From Rachycentron canadum (lineage: Eukaryota; Chordata; Actinopteri; Carangiformes; Rachycentridae), in the NCBI GenBank assembly GCA_038496675.1, contig CM076656.1:17819662-17883661 (forward strand): DNA of 64,000 bases, written 5' to 3'. The notes under the pieces are model-generated. The model saw only the letters and a program-made list of their open reading frames with translations, made no database searches and was not told the origin of the DNA. Position 1 is the first letter of the stretch. Each line of letters starts with the position of its first letter. Of the stretch, positions 60,991 through 64,000 are shown in pieces. A program made the position numbers and the translations under genes.

Positions 60991-62115
60991 GCCCCTGTCT
61001 GAGCAGCTTTTTAGTATGTAATATTGAATGGGAACAGTTAAGAACAATGATCGCTTCAAACTGTTCAATTTGTTTTGGAAATATGAAAACTACATTAAAT
61101 TCTGTGGTGACAAATACGGGTTGTGTTGTTACCTTCAGTGAAAGCTCACTCATCCATAATAACGCTCACCCTTGTTGTGATAGGACTAGAATAACACTTA
61201 AATTGGCACGACCCTGGGTGTTTAAGTTTGACCCAACTCTTCACAAGCTCAACATTTTATTCTCCAACTTTGTTTTATAAAGAGGTGCGTTTTAACCATG
61301 AGTTGACTGGTTTACAGTAATTGTAAGCAGATCTTTGTTCATTAGGATCTTACTGGAGATAAAGATCTACAGTTTATGGCTAGCTTCATCTAGAGCACTA
61401 TATGCTCATACAGTCACACTGTCTGGCTTCTTTGCAGTGAAACAGTAACTGCAGTTTGTTTTGTTCCTCTGCCCTTAAGTAGCCCATTCCTGGAATGAGG
61501 CCTGAAAAGAAATAATGAAGTAAAACAAAGCTGTATTTAAAAGGTATTGACCGCAAAGTCATAAAACAATGTTGAAGTCAGAAACTGTTTGAAGCAACAC
61601 TCAGTGGATTCGCAGTCATGTTATGTTAGATTTTTATCATGTCCCTCTGAAGCCCACAGCTGTGCTAGCTGGACTGTCTCAAACAGCCTGACGCTGCTTT
61701 CAGTCTAAATGAACCACGTCTCTCCACAGACTCCCTGGTACAGGAAAGGGACAGATGTCTCAGCCCTGCCTCGGGCTATGAGGCTCTCTTGTCCGGGGCC
61801 TTCCTGACAACTTCCCAGGGGACCTCTTTTAATACAGACTACTCCCCACCCCCAAAACTCATAATGATTCAGCATGTACATGCTTGTACTTCAGAGGATA
61901 CAAGCAATTCCAGCCAAACAAATTTCCCTTGAATCCTTGAATCACTGAGAGGGGTTACTAAAGGCCAGAGTGGCAGCGGATGTGCTTGTGCTGCCTTTAT
62001 AAAAACAAAGAGAGAGGGGGAGAGGGGAACACATGGAGGAGAGAGAAAAGGGGAAAGAGAGAGGAGGGTGAGGATGATGAGGTTGACTGAGGTAACTGTT
62101 TTGAGTGGTGCTATA

Positions 62116-62136
62116 CAAATAATATAATAATAATGC

Positions 62137-62167
<31 letters not shown>
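62116..62167. repeat. (ATT/AAT)n microsatellite
   Basis: AAT then ATT units with a few changes. Confidence 0.9.
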
Positions 62168-62640
62168 GGCTGTGAAAAAGAGGCAGGGGCAGACACAGAG
62201 AGAGGCAGAAACACTAAAAAGGAAAAATGTACAATTTAAAAGGGGATGAAGGAGAACTGATGAAGGGGGTTGGGCTGCAGCACAGACCACCCAACTGCCG
62301 GCTCCTAACCTAGCATGCTCTTAACAGCCTCACTTCTTCCACTGGAACCAATGCTCAAAAGAAACCAGGCCCTATGTTTAGCTTGTAAATGTTTAACCAT
62401 CAATCAACATCATAAAACCCAGTCTGGATCCTGACTGGATGCTCCCTCTCCCTCTCTCTCTCGCTCTCTGTCTCTCCCCCACTAGTTCCTTCTTGCAGGT
62501 CCCTTCCACTTCTCATCTCATCTCTTTCTCCCCAACCCCCTCCTCTTTTTATTCCCTCTGCTCCTCCGCGGTGGTGGATGCTGGGCATATGCCACAGTGC
62601 CACTCCCCTTTTCCTTTTTCCAATCTGCCCCTCAGCTCCG

Positions 62641-62656
62641 TGACAGCCATCAATCA
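62641..62656 (-). promoter_or_regulatory. composite HOX/PBX plus MEIS-like site
   Basis: On the minus strand TGATTGATGGCTGTCA places a PBX/HOX octamer (TGATTGAT) two bases from a MEIS/PREP hexamer (CTGTCA). It sits in a GC-rich block of the ssbp3 intron. Confidence 0.4.
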
Positions 62657-62809
62657 GCCGCTGACGCCATGGCGACGGGCCCCCTCAGGGAGCGTTTGTC
62701 AGGCCCAGCATGAATACGTCGGGGGCTTTACGAGTGCTGCCGGCTAACAGTGTAGCACTCACCTCCCCCACACCTAGACAAAGGCTAGGGTCCAAGGACT
62801 AGTACTGTC

Positions 62810-62862
62810 CACACACACGCGCGCATACACACACACACACACACACAGACACAGACACACAC
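62810..62862. repeat. (CA)n microsatellite
   Basis: CA run with cgcg and caga interruptions. Confidence 0.9.
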
Positions 62863-64000
62863 TTTCCTGACCCCCCAGCATCCACAAATGAACACAGGGA
62901 GAACCAACATTGGAGCAAAGGGCAACCACAAGATGTTGGGGAGAGCCAACCACACTGAAACTCTCAAAGCTCCACACCACAGTAGCACCCTGCCCAGGCT
63001 GACGTCTCACTGTTCCCTCATTTGCTTAATGTTTTCCATGTTATGAAAATGGTCTCAGCCAAACCGCGGGCTTGACAATGTATCAGCTTATTTTGTGTTT
63101 ATTCTTTCAAAACTGATCTGACGACGTCTCCTCGTTTTAAAACAAAAATAAGTGCAAAGTGCTTTTCAGCCACTTACACCTTTGCCACAAACATTAGAAA
63201 ATTTTGACAATAATCTGTAATTTCTGTAACACAGATGCAGAATTCTTTCTTCAATTTGTCAAACTGTCTTGTAAAGCCACAAACATATTCCATGTCATAC
63301 ACAAGCAATCAACAACAAGAATCAAAAGATATTGCAATCAATTTCCATGAAGCAGGCTGGGCGAGTAAAGGCACTCCTCTTTTGTCTGTTTGAGTTAGAA
63401 TAATAAGGAATGTTGTTATTGAAAGGGCAGAGCCACGCTGTAGCTGCTCTTCTGGCTCCCAGGTCACCTGCCAGATCAGGAGGCCTGTTACCCTGACAAC
63501 CCTATCTGCCACGAGCAGGACCAACATCTCCGTTTTAACCCCTTCTTGCCAGACACATCATCAACCTACATACAAAGTGGGCTGCGAATTAGTCATCCTT
63601 GAGAACTACTTAACCTGCAATGTCTTTCCTTGGCTGTGCTGACACAGCAAAGCCCAGATAACACTTTTAATTTCTTTACTTCGGGTACATAATTCTTATC
63701 TGATCTTTTCAGAAATGGCCAAAGAAACAAATGGATGGGAAACAGCAGAAGCCACTGACAAGCTGTTCACACTCTTTGATCATCATGAGGGACCTTTTGA
63801 TGTTGTTTTTGAATGCTGACTCAAAGCGGGAAACAACGCAGCACTATCTCCAAAATGGCATAATTATCAAGATGCAAAACACCCATAATTTGCTAATATA
63901 GAAGCGCTTTCATATGAAGATCGTGCATTGCAGAGTCTCGCACCTGAGCGACATCTCATTAATTCGGCTTAAAATCCATTAGGTTTGTGTCATTGTGGAT

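Larger units (their letters stand above)
58156..64000. other. 5' part of ssbp3: long intron, extends past window
   Basis: No exon for the LUFS/LisH N-terminus was found here on the minus strand. Contains ATT and CA repeats, a GC-rich block at 62.56-62.76 kb with a HOX/PBX/MEIS-like site, and otherwise unique non-coding sequence. Confidence 0.75.

Overview
The window is vertebrate nuclear DNA and most likely comes from a ray-finned (teleost) fish. The evidence is spliced genes with GT-AG introns, many CA/TG and other microsatellites, a degenerate copy of a dispersed repeat I recognise from fish genomes, and a neighbourhood of glis1, dio1 and ssbp3. These three genes share one region of human chromosome 1p32. 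Nothing bacterial, viral or CRISPR-like was seen. The species cannot be named from the sequence.

Three protein genes are supported. (1) glis1, a Kruppel-like zinc-finger transcription factor on the minus strand, is partial. A probable first coding exon lies near 41.6-41.9 kb, a second exon at 13.9-14.1 kb, and a large third exon at 11.05-12.6 kb that ends after zinc finger 2. The exons for fingers 3-5 and the C-terminus are not in the window and must lie left of position 1. (2) dio1, type I iodothyronine deiodinase, is complete on the plus strand in four exons at 46.92-48.58 kb. An in-frame TGA at 47375-47377 is the selenocysteine codon, and a recognisable SECIS element lies 550 bases past the stop codon. 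(3) ssbp3, a single-stranded-DNA-binding LDB cofactor on the minus strand, is partial. Fourteen coding exons between 53.2 and 58.16 kb give about 291 residues, including the C-terminus. The N-terminal LUFS/LisH exons lie right of the window.

Layout: 1-11.05 kb and 14.1-41.6 kb are glis1 introns holding simple repeats and a few dispersed repeats. From 42 to 46.9 kb is the glis1/dio1 intergenic region. The two genes are divergent, about 5 kb apart, and an AT-rich 33-bp minisatellite sits between them next to dio1. From 50.2 to 53.2 kb dio1 and ssbp3 converge tail to tail. From 58.2 to 64 kb is a long ssbp3 intron that contains a composite HOX/PBX/MEIS-like motif.

The genes do not form a pathway. 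dio1 activates or clears thyroid hormone, while glis1 and ssbp3 are nuclear regulators. The human genes that lie between them (such as NDC1, YIPF1, HSPB11, LRRC42 and TMEM59) are absent from this interval, so the neighbourhood looks thinned out, as expected for one duplicate of a teleost genome duplication. I found no clearly novel system. The items most worth checking are the dio1 recoding signals, a possible extra glis1 5' exon with a GC donor, two perfect hairpins, the organised minisatellite, and an AATAAA overlapping an ssbp3 splice acceptor.
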